From JAMLJG01 sp035327585 (lineage in GTDB: Bacteria > Verrucomicrobiota > Kiritimatiellia > CAIVKH01): a DNA stretch of 64,000 nucleotides. Made by a program: the position numbers and the translations under genes. Of this stretch, positions 8,776-16,777 are shown piece after piece (positions within the stretch are counted from its first letter, which is position 1; each line of letters begins with the position of its first letter). A model generated the notes under the pieces. The model was not told where the DNA came from. It made no database searches and worked only from the letters and a program-made list of their open reading frames with translations. The DNA is taken from assembly GCA_035327585.1 (NCBI GenBank), contig DAOLDD010000003.1, positions 1 through 64,000 of the forward strand, read 5' to 3'.

Positions 8776-10131
8776 ATGAACCGCGACACCCAGATCCTCG
8801 ACAGCATGCGTCACATTATCGACCCGGACCTCGGCAAGGATATCGTGTCGCTCGGCTTCATCAAGAACCTACAGCACAACGAGCGCGGCGAAGTTTCGTT
8901 CACGGTCGAACTGACCACGCCCGCCTGCCCCGTCAAGGAACACTTCAAAACCTCCTGCGAGAACGCGGTACGCGCCCTCCCGTGGGTCACCGCAGTCACC
9001 GTCACCATGTCCGCGCAGGCCCGCACAAATAGCAACCCGCTGATGGCGCGCGCGCCGGGACTGGAGAAGGTGCAGCACATCATCGCCGTTTCCAGCTGCA
9101 AGGGCGGCGTCGGCAAGTCCACCACCGCCGTAAACATCGCCTACAGCCTCGCGCAGCTCGGTGCGCAGGTCGGCCTGTTCGATGCGGATGTCTACGGGCC
9201 CAGCCTGCCGACCCTCGTCTCGCCGAACGACCGGGAATTGTTCATGCGCAACGAACTGATCCAGCCCCTCACATACGAGGGCGTGCGGCTGATGTCGTTC
9301 GGCTACGTGCCCGCGGGACCCGGCGGCGGCGCGGCGATCATGCGCGGGCCGATGGTCACGCAGGTCATCAACCAGTTGCTCACGACGACGGAATGGGGCG
9401 CGCTCGACTACCTCGTGATCGACATGCCGCCCGGCACCGGCGACATCCAGCTCACGCTCACCCAGCTCATCCCCATCACCGCCGCCGTCATCGTCACCAC
9501 GCCGCAGCAGTTAAGCTTCGTGGATGTCGTGAAAGGCATCCAGATGTTCGACAAGCTGAAGGTGCCGACCATCGCGGTCGTCGAGAACATGAGCTACTTC
9601 CTTTGCCCGGATAACGGGAAGAAGTATTACGTCTTCGGCCAGGGCGCCCGGCAGAAACTCGTCGACCAGTTCGGCATCCGCAACGCGTTTGAAGTCCCGC
9701 TGGAGCCGGAAATCTCGCGTCTGAGCGACAGCGGCACGCCGGTCGTGCTCGCCGATCGCGACAGCGCCACGGCGAAGCTATACGGCGAGATCGCCGGCGC
9801 GGTCGTGCGCGAAGTCGCCAAGATCGAACACGGCGGCCTCGCCCGGCCCAAGGTTGCCTTTTCGGCCGACGAAGGCATCGTCCTCACCCTTGCCAGCGGG
9901 GAGAAACGCGTGTGCGCGCCCGCCGAGGTGCGCCGCGCCTGCCGCTGCGCCCACTGCATCGAGGAATTCTCCGGAAAGCCGATCCTCAACCCGGCGTCGG
10001 TCCCCGACAACGTATACCCGCGCAACCTCACCCCCATGGGCAACTACGCCGTCGCGATTTCCTGGAGCGACGGCCACAATTCATCGATTTATCCCTACGA
10101 CCAACTCCTGAAGCTCGCGCAGCCAACTTAG
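8776..10131 (+). CDS. mrp: Mrp/ApbC-type Fe-S cluster carrier ATPase with MIP18 and DUF971 domains
   Basis: 451 residues from the ATG at 8776; the frame extends upstream without protein-like sequence. Three domains: MIP18/DUF59 (about 5-85, TTPACPVKEHF with C51), a P-loop NTPase (95-345, CKGGVGKST at 108-116, DYLVIDMPPGTGD near 211-223), and a DUF971 domain (about 358-448, with C389, C391 and C394). This order is that of plant HCF101 and its bacterial relatives, which load 4Fe-4S clusters onto target proteins. The Mrp CxxC that normally bridges the cluster is not intact: the segment reads SYFLCPDNGKKYYVFG, so only C277 remains and N280 replaces the second cysteine. Probably a cytosolic Fe-S assembly factor. 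Confidence 0.92.
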   Translation: MNRDTQILDSMRHIIDPDLGKDIVSLGFIKNLQHNERGEVSFTVELTTPACPVKEHFKTSCENAVRALPWVTAVTVTMSAQARTNSNPLMARAPGLEKVQHIIAVSSCKGGVGKSTTAVNIAYSLAQLGAQVGLFDADVYGPSLPTLVSPNDRELFMRNELIQPLTYEGVRLMSFGYVPAGPGGGAAIMRGPMVTQVINQLLTTTEWGALDYLVIDMPPGTGDIQLTLTQLIPITAAVIVTTPQQLSFVDVVKGIQMFDKLKVPTIAVVENMSYFLCPDNGKKYYVFGQGARQKLVDQFGIRNAFEVPLEPEISRLSDSGTPVVLADRDSATAKLYGEIAGAVVREVAKIEHGGLARPKVAFSADEGIVLTLASGEKRVCAPAEVRRACRCAHCIEEFSGKPILNPASVPDNVYPRNLTPMGNYAVAISWSDGHNSSIYPYDQLLKLAQPT

Positions 10132-10148
10132 CACCTCCGATCTCGTGA

Positions 10149-10173
10149 CCCCACCGGCACGAGGCCGGTGGGG
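10149..10173. repeat. REP-like palindrome (stem CCCCACCGGC, loop ACGAG)
   Basis: A perfect 10-bp stem with a 5-base loop, 17 bases after the mrp stop. The stem core CCACCGGC and the loop closely match the hairpins at 51953-51973 and 52137-52157, so it belongs to the same dispersed family. Confidence 0.65.
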
Positions 10174-10250
10174 GCGGCGAATCGTGATTTTCCGAATGAC
10201 ATTCCCCTTGAGCGGCGGGGACTCCGGCGTATCATCGCGCGCAGGTCACC

Positions 10251-10832
10251 ATGGACAAACTTTGGTATTACACGGTTAACGGACGCGAGCAGCGCGGGCC
10301 CATTTCGGAGGATGAGCTGCGCGCGCGCTTCCAGGCGGGCGAGATCGCGCCCACCGAACTGGCGTGGACGGAAGGCATGGCGGATTGGGAGCCGTTGTCG
10401 TCCCGCCCCGACCTGCGCACGCCGCCCAAGGCGGAGGCCCCGCCGCTCCCCGAACCGTCGGCCCAGGCGCCTGCATTCAGATCGCCTCCCAACCTGATGG
10501 CCGCAGCGCCGGTCCCCGCCTTTGGTGGCTGGCTCACTCTGGTCGGCATCACGAACATCATTCTCGGCGTGCTCACCGTGCTGACGTGCTTCGGATTGCC
10601 CGTCGGCATCCTGCTCATCATCGCCGGGTCCTCCGCGCTCGGCGCGAAGACGGCGCTGGACAACATCCGCACCACCTCGCCGGAACTCGCCGCCGTGCTG
10701 GCGAAGTTCAAAACCTATTTCGCGCTCATGGGCGTGATCGTCCTGCTGAACATCCTTGGCCTGCTGTTCATGCTCATCAATTTGAGCGGCATGGCGCTGG
10801 CCTTCTCCCGCGCGTTTGAATCCTTCAAGTAG
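10251..10832 (+). CDS. GYF-domain (GYF_2) membrane protein
   Basis: 193 residues. The N-terminus is a GYF_2 domain (WYYTVNGREQRGPISEDELRARFQAGEI, then WTEGMADWEPL, about residues 3-50), a module thought to bind proline-rich peptides. A Pro/Ala linker follows (60-85). Two hydrophobic segments lie near 95-130 (VGITNIILGVLTVLTCFGLPVGILLIIAG) and 160-190. Proteins of this build are common in PVC and Bacteroidota genomes without a settled function. It precedes the thioesterase gene by ten bases. Confidence 0.75.
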   Translation: MDKLWYYTVNGREQRGPISEDELRARFQAGEIAPTELAWTEGMADWEPLSSRPDLRTPPKAEAPPLPEPSAQAPAFRSPPNLMAAAPVPAFGGWLTLVGITNIILGVLTVLTCFGLPVGILLIIAGSSALGAKTALDNIRTTSPELAAVLAKFKTYFALMGVIVLLNILGLLFMLINLSGMALAFSRAFESFK

Positions 10833-10842
10833 GAGCCGCCGC

Positions 10843-11244
10843 ATGTTTTCGCATACCGCCACCGTCCGCCTGCATGACACCGACGCCGCCGGCGTGCTGT
10901 ATTTCGCCCACCAGTTCCGCCTCGCGCACGAGGCCTACGAGGCTTTCATGGAGCAAGCCGGACTGGGCATCGGTGGCCTGCTGAAAAAAGGTACGCTCGC
11001 CCTGCCCATCGTCCACGCCGAGGCCGATTTCCGCGCACCGCTCGGCGTCGGCGATTCGCTCACCATCTCGCTTCGCCTGCAGCGGCTCGGCAAAACCTCC
11101 TACACGCTCGTCAGCCGCATCGTCCGCGACGGCCGCACCGTGGGCTACGTCACCACCACCCACGTCGCCCTCGACCGCCGCACCGGCCGCAAACGCGAAC
11201 TGCCCGCCAACTTCAAACGCGCCTTCGCCTCGCTTAATTCCTGA
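10843..11244 (+). CDS. Acyl-CoA thioesterase of the 4-hydroxybenzoyl-CoA/DHNA-CoA type
   Basis: 133-residue hotdog-fold thioesterase. The start at 10843 has AGGAG about seven bases upstream. The signature HDTDAAGVLYFAHQFRLAHEAYEAFM (residues 8-33) carries the conserved Asp and the Tyr/Phe-x-x-His... arrangement of the 4HBT family. Given menE, menC and menA 2.2-6 kb away on the other strand, a role hydrolysing 1,4-dihydroxy-2-naphthoyl-CoA in menaquinone synthesis is reasonable. It could also be a YbgC-type thioesterase; the sequence alone does not decide. Confidence 0.8.
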   Translation: MFSHTATVRLHDTDAAGVLYFAHQFRLAHEAYEAFMEQAGLGIGGLLKKGTLALPIVHAEADFRAPLGVGDSLTISLRLQRLGKTSYTLVSRIVRDGRTVGYVTTTHVALDRRTGRKRELPANFKRAFASLNS

Positions 11245-11256
11245 CGCGTTCGTCGG

Positions 11257-12399
11257 CTACAACGCGTGGTCACACGCGGCATCCGCTCCGCTCCAGATCC
11301 GCTTCGCCGTCCAATCGACGTCCGCCTCCGACCAAAACGGATCGCTCTCGGGCAGGCCAAGGGGCAGAAACCCGCACAGGCAGAGGTAGAGACTGCCCGT
11401 GGAGATATAGTTTTCGCCGAGGGACGGTTGATGGCCACACAAGCCAATCGTCAACCATCCGTTATCGTCATACGTGCCCGCGGCGTTCAGCAACCGGTTC
11501 ATCGCGGTTGTCATCGCGCAACGGACACCCTGCGGAGACAGGCTGTCGGGCAACTCGCGGTACAGCGCCATCATGGCCAAATGGTGGAAGATGCCAAAAC
11601 GATAGGTCAGCGACCGGCCAAAGACGGGAAACGTACCGTCCGGTGAAATCATCCGCTCTTGAATCTCCGCGTAGCGTCGCGCCCGCTCCGCGATTTTCCG
11701 CCGATGATTGGCCCACCGTTCAGCGATTTCCGATATCGAATGGGTCAGCTCAAACAGCATCGGCTGGATGACGAAGCTATTGTAATAATCCCAGTGGAAA
11801 TCGGGTCCGTCCCCATACACGCCATCCCCTTTATACCATTGGTCATGCTGCCGGATTGCGTAATCCACGCGCATCCGATCCCAGTCGCTTCCCGCCCTGC
11901 AAAGGAACCCCTCCACCATGGCGGAAAACAGCAACCAATTGTTGAAGCCGGGAACGACCCTGCGCGTGCACTTCATGCACTCGATCACGGATTTCTGGAC
12001 CGGGGCGTCCAATTTCAACCACACGCTCTTCCACGACCGCAACAGTCCCAACGCAAGAAACGCAGCGTCGACCAACGGCTGGCCGCCTGAGGTAAAATTC
12101 ATGAAGTCGGGATGTTCCTCACCGGTCGCATGGCGTATGGAATCCCGGACCAAGCGAACCATCCGGGTGCGCGCCTCCTCCTCTTCCGGCGAGAGGCCAG
12201 CGTCGAGTTCCAACCAAGGCCCAATACCGGCGAGGGATCGGCCAAATGCCTCCAGATGGCTGAACTGCGTCCGATCGTTCCCATCGTCACGCTGTTCGAC
12301 CGGCATCACGTTGCGCAATTCATTCCGGGCGAGCGCTTCAAACACCGGATTCGCCATTCGCAGCAATTGAGAAATCCAAATACTTCTTGTTGCGTTCAT
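11257..12399 (-). CDS. DUF2264 domain-containing protein
   Basis: 380 residues covering essentially one DUF2264 domain. The start is MNATRSIW, preceded by a good GGAAGG Shine-Dalgarno sequence; an in-frame ATG 28 codons upstream has a poorer sequence and would run into the previous gene. Family blocks include RTQFSHLEAFGRSLAGIGPWL, NNWLLFSAMVEGFL, DGVYGDGPDFHWDYYNSFVIQPML and the C-terminal YISTGSLYLCLCGFLPLGLP. The family has an alpha/alpha-barrel fold and is found in glycan-degradation loci, but the reaction is not established. No signal peptide seen. It follows the SGNH hydrolase gene by 44 bases in the same direction. Confidence 0.85.
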   Translation of the reverse strand: MNATRSIWISQLLRMANPVFEALARNELRNVMPVEQRDDGNDRTQFSHLEAFGRSLAGIGPWLELDAGLSPEEEEARTRMVRLVRDSIRHATGEEHPDFMNFTSGGQPLVDAAFLALGLLRSWKSVWLKLDAPVQKSVIECMKCTRRVVPGFNNWLLFSAMVEGFLCRAGSDWDRMRVDYAIRQHDQWYKGDGVYGDGPDFHWDYYNSFVIQPMLFELTHSISEIAERWANHRRKIAERARRYAEIQERMISPDGTFPVFGRSLTYRFGIFHHLAMMALYRELPDSLSPQGVRCAMTTAMNRLLNAAGTYDDNGWLTIGLCGHQPSLGENYISTGSLYLCLCGFLPLGLPESDPFWSEADVDWTAKRIWSGADAACDHAL

Positions 12400-12443
12400 T
12401 CCTTCCCTCTTTCGCGGAACTCCCGGCCAAGGCGTATCGGGAA

Positions 12444-13157
12444 TTACTCCGGAGTCCGTACTTCCAAGCGGGCTTTGAGCCACGGATCAAGCGCGGCGAA
12501 CCAGCGGGCGGCGAGGTGGTCTTCGCCGGCGCTATTGGGGTGAACACCGTCGTACGTGTGGGCGGTCGGATCGAAACTGGTGTGCTGGTCCACGATAATG
12601 ACCGGCGACTCCTCCGTCGCGAGCGCGGCAAGGCCGCGGATGCGTTCGTTGACCGCGGGATAATGCGCCGCCATGTCGCGCGCGGGAATCAGTTCCGCGA
12701 CGAATAGCGCCACACGGGGATTCGCACCGCGCAATACGGCGATCACTTCGCCCAATTCGCGCGCGATGGTTTCCGGATCGTCGCCCTGGAACAAATCGTT
12801 CGTGCCAAGATGAATCAGCACCGCGTCCGGATTCGCCGCAACGGTCCACGTGGGCAGGTGCTCCAGAATCTGGTTGATGGTCCACCCCCAGTGCCCCTCA
12901 TGGTCGCGATCGAAATCATCGTGCGGCGGACCGCCCCAGTGGTTGCGCGTGGACGACCCGACGAAATTGACCGGATGCCCCGCCGCTTGCAACTGATGCC
13001 ACAAGGGGCGCCGGTAGCTGTCATAGCGACGGCTGCCCTGCGTGATGGAATCCCCCAGCGGCATGATGCGCAAAGCGTTCGGATCCGCCTCCACGTCCCG
13101 CCAGCCACAGCCGCCAAGACACAACACGAGAGCCGGGAATAGATGCCGCATGCGCAT
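12444..13157 (-). CDS. Secreted SGNH/GDSL hydrolase, putative lipoprotein
   Basis: 237 residues from MRMRHLF. The first 20 residues form a signal peptide ending in a lipobox (VLCLGGC). The hydrolase domain shows block I PLGDSITQG with the catalytic Ser, block III HLGTNDLF with Gly/Asn, and block V YDGVHPN with the catalytic Asp-x-x-His. It resembles carbohydrate-esterase-like GDSL proteins such as acetylxylan esterases. The start could also be two codons later (13151). With the downstream DUF2264 gene it forms a likely two-gene operon aimed at polysaccharides. Confidence 0.85.
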   Translation of the reverse strand: MRMRHLFPALVLCLGGCGWRDVEADPNALRIMPLGDSITQGSRRYDSYRRPLWHQLQAAGHPVNFVGSSTRNHWGGPPHDDFDRDHEGHWGWTINQILEHLPTWTVAANPDAVLIHLGTNDLFQGDDPETIARELGEVIAVLRGANPRVALFVAELIPARDMAAHYPAVNERIRGLAALATEESPVIIVDQHTSFDPTAHTYDGVHPNSAGEDHLAARWFAALDPWLKARLEVRTPE

Positions 13158-13289
13158 GGTGGGACGGAATGTAGCAAATCGCACGGCACAGCGGTCAAGC
13201 ACCCCGGAGCAGGATGTCTCCGCGCCAACAGGCCAACCGCAATCCCTCCAATCGGCCTCGGTCTCGGCCTCGAAGAAACCGCGGAAAAC

Positions 13290-13412
13290 GCTTCAGGCGG
13301 GTATTTCTTCCTCTCGTACACGTACACCTTCCCGTACACGTTCACGGAGGACCGTACATCGTTATCGCGAACGAGCACGTGTACATGAACGTGAACGGAA
13401 GAAGGAGACAGG
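13290..13412. repeat. Low-complexity GTACAC/ACGTTCACG stretch
   Basis: In the 292-base gap between the SGNH hydrolase and menE. Repeated GTACACGTACAC, CGTACACGTTCACG and GTGTACATGAACGTGAACGG blocks let the two halves pair imperfectly into a long hairpin. No gene is supported here; the short open frames overlapping it have repetitive, biased translations. Confidence 0.45.
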
Positions 13413-13449
13413 GTTGACGGGATTTGCGGGATGGGGTGTGCCGCTCCGG

Positions 13450-14871
13450 TCAAACCTGTTTCAAGAAGCGGGCTCGCTCAGGTTTCATGCCCTCGGGCAA
13501 ATCGACCGGCCACGGGAGGAAGGCGACGGGCAATTTGTAGCGGGGCAAAATGCGTGAAAGGCGCGTAAGCAATTCGTCGTCGGCCACCGGTTCTCCGTGC
13601 CAGCGGATGAAGGCCACCGGTCGCGCGCCGAATTCCACGTCGGGCCTCGGCGCGACCAGCGCTTCCGCAATTTCCGGCATGCCGGCGAGCCAGCCCTCGA
13701 TCTCTTCCGGCTGGATGTTTTCGCCACCGGAAATAAACATGTTGTCCTTACGCCCCAGCACCGTCAGATAACCCTCCGCGTCCCGCGCGCCGAGGTCGCC
13801 CGTCGGGAACCATCCGTTTTCATCCTGCGGCCGACGGATGCCGTCCGGCTCAACGTACCCATTAAACAGCGTCTGCCCGCGCACCCAGATTTCGCCGTCC
13901 TCCGCGATGCGCAGTTCGCGATGGCGCAGGAGCAGGCCGCTCGTCATCCGTTTGGCCGGCGGCGACGCGGGTCCCATGGTGCACACCTGCGAGGCCATCT
14001 CGGTCAGGCCGTACGTCGTGAAGACCGGCCAGTGCCGCCGCGCCGCCTCGACCAGCATGGCGGTGGGCGCCGCGCTGCCGCCGAGCAGGATGGCCTTGAG
14101 CTTGGCAAAGCTATCCGGCAACGAGGCCTCGTTGAGCAACCGGTAGAGTTGCGTCGGCACGAGCGAAAGATGCGTGACGCCGTAACGTTCCTGGGCCTGC
14201 TCGATGGACTCACCGGTTTCGGGCAGCGCCACGGTCGACCCCGCGAGCGCGCAGCGCAGCAGGATACCGAGCCCGCCGACATGATAAAGCGGCAGGGCGA
14301 ACAGCCAGCAATCGCGCGACGCAAGCCGCATGTTCACATTCGCCCCGCGCGCGCTGTAATAGAGATTCGACACGGTCAATTCAGCCGCTTTCGGCGCGCC
14401 GCTTGTACCGGACGTAAACAGGATCACGGCGGGGGCGGTCAAGGTCAGCGGCCAACCCTGTGCCTCCTCGCCCTCCGGATCGCGATAGACGAGCAAGTCG
14501 TCAGGCCGCAGGATGCGCAGCGTGGCGAGGTCGCCTTGCAGAGGTTGCGAGAGACGCGCGACGAGGAAACCCGCGGCGAGCTGGCGCAACTGGTCCAGCA
14601 CCGCCTCGCGCGGAAGCCGCGTATTGAGCGGACACGCCACCGCGCCCGCGCGCCAGCAGCCATACAGGATGGCGATCGTTTGCCAACTGTTCTCCAGGAA
14701 CAGCGCGACACGCGCGCCCGGGGTGACGCCATTCCGTTTAAGATTGCGAGCGACACGCGCCGCCATGTCGTCGAGATCGAAATACGTCATCACGTGCGCG
14801 CCGGCGATGAGCGCGGTTTCGTGGCGGGACATCAGGGCGGCGTCAAACAGGGGACAATGGATTGTGTTCAT
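13450..14871 (-). CDS. menE: o-Succinylbenzoate-CoA ligase
   Basis: 473-residue acyl-adenylate-forming enzyme that activates o-succinylbenzoate in menaquinone synthesis. AMP-binding motifs: ILFTSGTSGAPKAAELT (P-loop), TYGLTEMASQV, WFPTGDLGARDAEGYLTVLGRKDNMFISGGENIQPEEIE, and the terminal catalytic lysine in LPEGMKPERARF, a MenE-like variant of the usual GK-R motif. The ATG overlaps the TGA of menC (ATGA), indicating translational coupling. Assignment to MenE rather than another acyl-CoA ligase rests largely on the adjacent menC and menA. Confidence 0.92.
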   Translation of the reverse strand: MNTIHCPLFDAALMSRHETALIAGAHVMTYFDLDDMAARVARNLKRNGVTPGARVALFLENSWQTIAILYGCWRAGAVACPLNTRLPREAVLDQLRQLAAGFLVARLSQPLQGDLATLRILRPDDLLVYRDPEGEEAQGWPLTLTAPAVILFTSGTSGAPKAAELTVSNLYYSARGANVNMRLASRDCWLFALPLYHVGGLGILLRCALAGSTVALPETGESIEQAQERYGVTHLSLVPTQLYRLLNEASLPDSFAKLKAILLGGSAAPTAMLVEAARRHWPVFTTYGLTEMASQVCTMGPASPPAKRMTSGLLLRHRELRIAEDGEIWVRGQTLFNGYVEPDGIRRPQDENGWFPTGDLGARDAEGYLTVLGRKDNMFISGGENIQPEEIEGWLAGMPEIAEALVAPRPDVEFGARPVAFIRWHGEPVADDELLTRLSRILPRYKLPVAFLPWPVDLPEGMKPERARFLKQV

Positions 14872-15905
14872 CGCTGCACCACACTACCGCGCGCGGCGGC
14901 GAGTTCCAATGCCCCGCGCGAGAATTGGAGGCGCGGCGCAAGCACGTCCGTTTCGAGCGCGGCATGGGTGTCGAGCCCCGCCGGCTGCCCGGTGACCGCA
15001 GCCAGTTCGGCGAGCACGCGTATGCCCACGCCCGATTCATAGGCCGAACTAAAGATGACCCGGCGCCCCGCGGTGCGCGCCTGCGCGGCGAGACGTAACG
15101 CGCGCACGAGCCCGCCGACGAGCGTCGGCTTGAGCACCCATGCAACCACCGGCGCGGCGGGATCGGGAACCGGCCCCTCCCCATGCAAGGATTCATCCAA
15201 CGCGACGCCCATATCGCGCGGCCATTGAGCCGGCAACGCCACGCCCGCGCGGACAGGTTCCTCAATATAGTCCAGCGGCAAGCCGGCCAGCTCATCCGCA
15301 ACGCCGCGCGCGACGAGCGGGGACCAAGCACGATTCGCGTCGAGCCGAATGAGCAGCTCAGGCGCCGCGGCATGGACGTCGCGCAACGCGGCCAGTTCCT
15401 GGGATATCGGCGCGCGGCCTACTTTGAATTTCGCGACGGTGAATCCCTCCGCCCGGGCGGCTCGCGCGCGCTCCGCCCAGCCTTCAGGTTCCCCCGAAAT
15501 CAACGCGTTCACAGGGCAGCGATCCGCATCCACGCCGAACAGCCAGGCCGCGAGTGATTTGCCGGCGATGGCAGCCGCCACTGACGCCAGCGCGGATTCG
15601 ACGGCAAAGCGGGCCGACGAGGACAGCAGCGGCAGCCCATCCGCAGAGCGGAACAGGTCATCCGGCGTACCCGTCACATCCGGCGGCGGCGCAGCGCAAA
15701 ACTGCTCCAGTTCACTGCGCGCCTGCCCGATCGATTCGCGGCTGTACCCCGCCAACGGCGCGGCGTCGCCCCACCCTTCCGCGCCGGACGCGGATTCCAT
15801 GCGCACGAGCACGCCTTCGCGTTCGCGCAGAAGCAACGAACCCACGCACAGCGGCGCACGGAGCTTCAGGCAATACGGAACGGTTTCGATCCGTGTGATC
15901 TTCAC
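14868..15905 (-). CDS. menC: o-Succinylbenzoate synthase
   Basis: 345 residues from the GTG at 15905; this GTG overlaps the TGA of menA, and the open frame further upstream is not protein-like. Enolase-superfamily enzyme that dehydrates SHCHC to o-succinylbenzoate. Catalytic set visible: KxK base in FTVAKFKVG, metal ligands Asp in RLDANRAW, Glu in YIEEPVRAG, Asp in GVALDESLHG, and the second base Lys in WVLKPTLVGG. Length is normal for MenC. Confidence 0.93.
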   Translation of the reverse strand: MKITRIETVPYCLKLRAPLCVGSLLLREREGVLVRMESASGAEGWGDAAPLAGYSRESIGQARSELEQFCAAPPPDVTGTPDDLFRSADGLPLLSSSARFAVESALASVAAAIAGKSLAAWLFGVDADRCPVNALISGEPEGWAERARAARAEGFTVAKFKVGRAPISQELAALRDVHAAAPELLIRLDANRAWSPLVARGVADELAGLPLDYIEEPVRAGVALPAQWPRDMGVALDESLHGEGPVPDPAAPVVAWVLKPTLVGGLVRALRLAAQARTAGRRVIFSSAYESGVGIRVLAELAAVTGQPAGLDTHAALETDVLAPRLQFSRGALELAAARGSVVQR

Positions 15906-16777
15906 AAGACCCAGCCCACCGAAAACAGCATTGCATAGGCCAGCAACAGGAGCGCGGTATACGCCAGCAGGTTGTTGAGCACCGCGCCCTCCGCCCCACT
16001 CCAGATCGTTTTCAGCGCGGGCACGGCGGCGAATACGACGAGCGCGGAGGCGGCGGCATTCGGCGGCGCGTTCATGAACCGCGCGAGGATGAACGTGACC
16101 ACGGCGGAGCCCGCGATGCAGAGCGTATATTCCCACCGCACGAAGGTCGCGCCGAAGCGCACGGCCAGCGTGCGCTTGCCCGCGCGCGCATCGCCCTCGC
16201 GGTCGCGCAGGTTGTTGACGACGAGAATCGAAACGGACAGCAACCCCGGCGCGAGCCCGGCCACCACGGGAACCCACGACCACTGGAGCGCCTGCACGTA
16301 GTAGGTGCCGGCGACCGCCACGGGGCCGAAGAAGACCAGCGTGAACAGATCGCCGAGCCCGATGTAGCCGAGGGGACGCGGACCCGCGGTGTAAAGCACG
16401 CCGGACGCGATGGAGAGCACGCCCACCAGCGCGAGCGGCCACCCCCCGCGGACAACGAGATACAACGCGGCGGCGGCGGCGAGGGCAAAAGCCCAAATGG
16501 TCGCGCGGATCATGGCCTGCGGCGTGACAAGCCCCGCCGCGGTGGCGCGCAACGGACCGGTTCGCCCCGCGTCATCGGTGCCTTTCGCGAAGTCCGCGTA
16601 GTCGTTGCAGTAGTTCGTACCGATTTGGATGAAGAACGCGCTCGCCAGCGCACAAAGCGCGGAAGGCACATGAAGCCCGCCGTCGCGCGTCGCGATTGCC
16701 GTGCCCATCGCGACGGGAGCGAGTGAAGCCCACAACGTTTTCGGGCGGGCGGCGAGAATCCAGGGTTTCAGGTTCAT
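15902..16777 (-). CDS. menA: 1,4-Dihydroxy-2-naphthoate polyprenyltransferase
   Basis: 291 residues starting MNLKPWILAARPKTLWASLAPVAMG, the characteristic MenA opening. UbiA-family prenyltransferase of the inner membrane that attaches the isoprenoid tail to DHNA. The two Asp-rich motifs are NDYADFAKGTDDAGRTGP (near 57-74) and NNLRDREGDARAGKRTLAVRFG. About eight or nine membrane helices. Its start ATGA overlaps the stop of the upstream GH31 gene, and its stop overlaps the menC GTG. menF, menD, menH and menB are not in the window, so the pathway is split in this genome. Confidence 0.93.
   Translation of the reverse strand: MNLKPWILAARPKTLWASLAPVAMGTAIATRDGGLHVPSALCALASAFFIQIGTNYCNDYADFAKGTDDAGRTGPLRATAAGLVTPQAMIRATIWAFALAAAAALYLVVRGGWPLALVGVLSIASGVLYTAGPRPLGYIGLGDLFTLVFFGPVAVAGTYYVQALQWSWVPVVAGLAPGLLSVSILVVNNLRDREGDARAGKRTLAVRFGATFVRWEYTLCIAGSAVVTFILARFMNAPPNAAASALVVFAAVPALKTIWSGAEGAVLNNLLAYTALLLLAYAMLFSVGWVL

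Noticed and set aside
13143..13557. Short forward frames in the sgnh-menE gap
   Set aside because: They translate the low-complexity GTACAC stretch into repetitive Arg/Thr/Tyr sequence.
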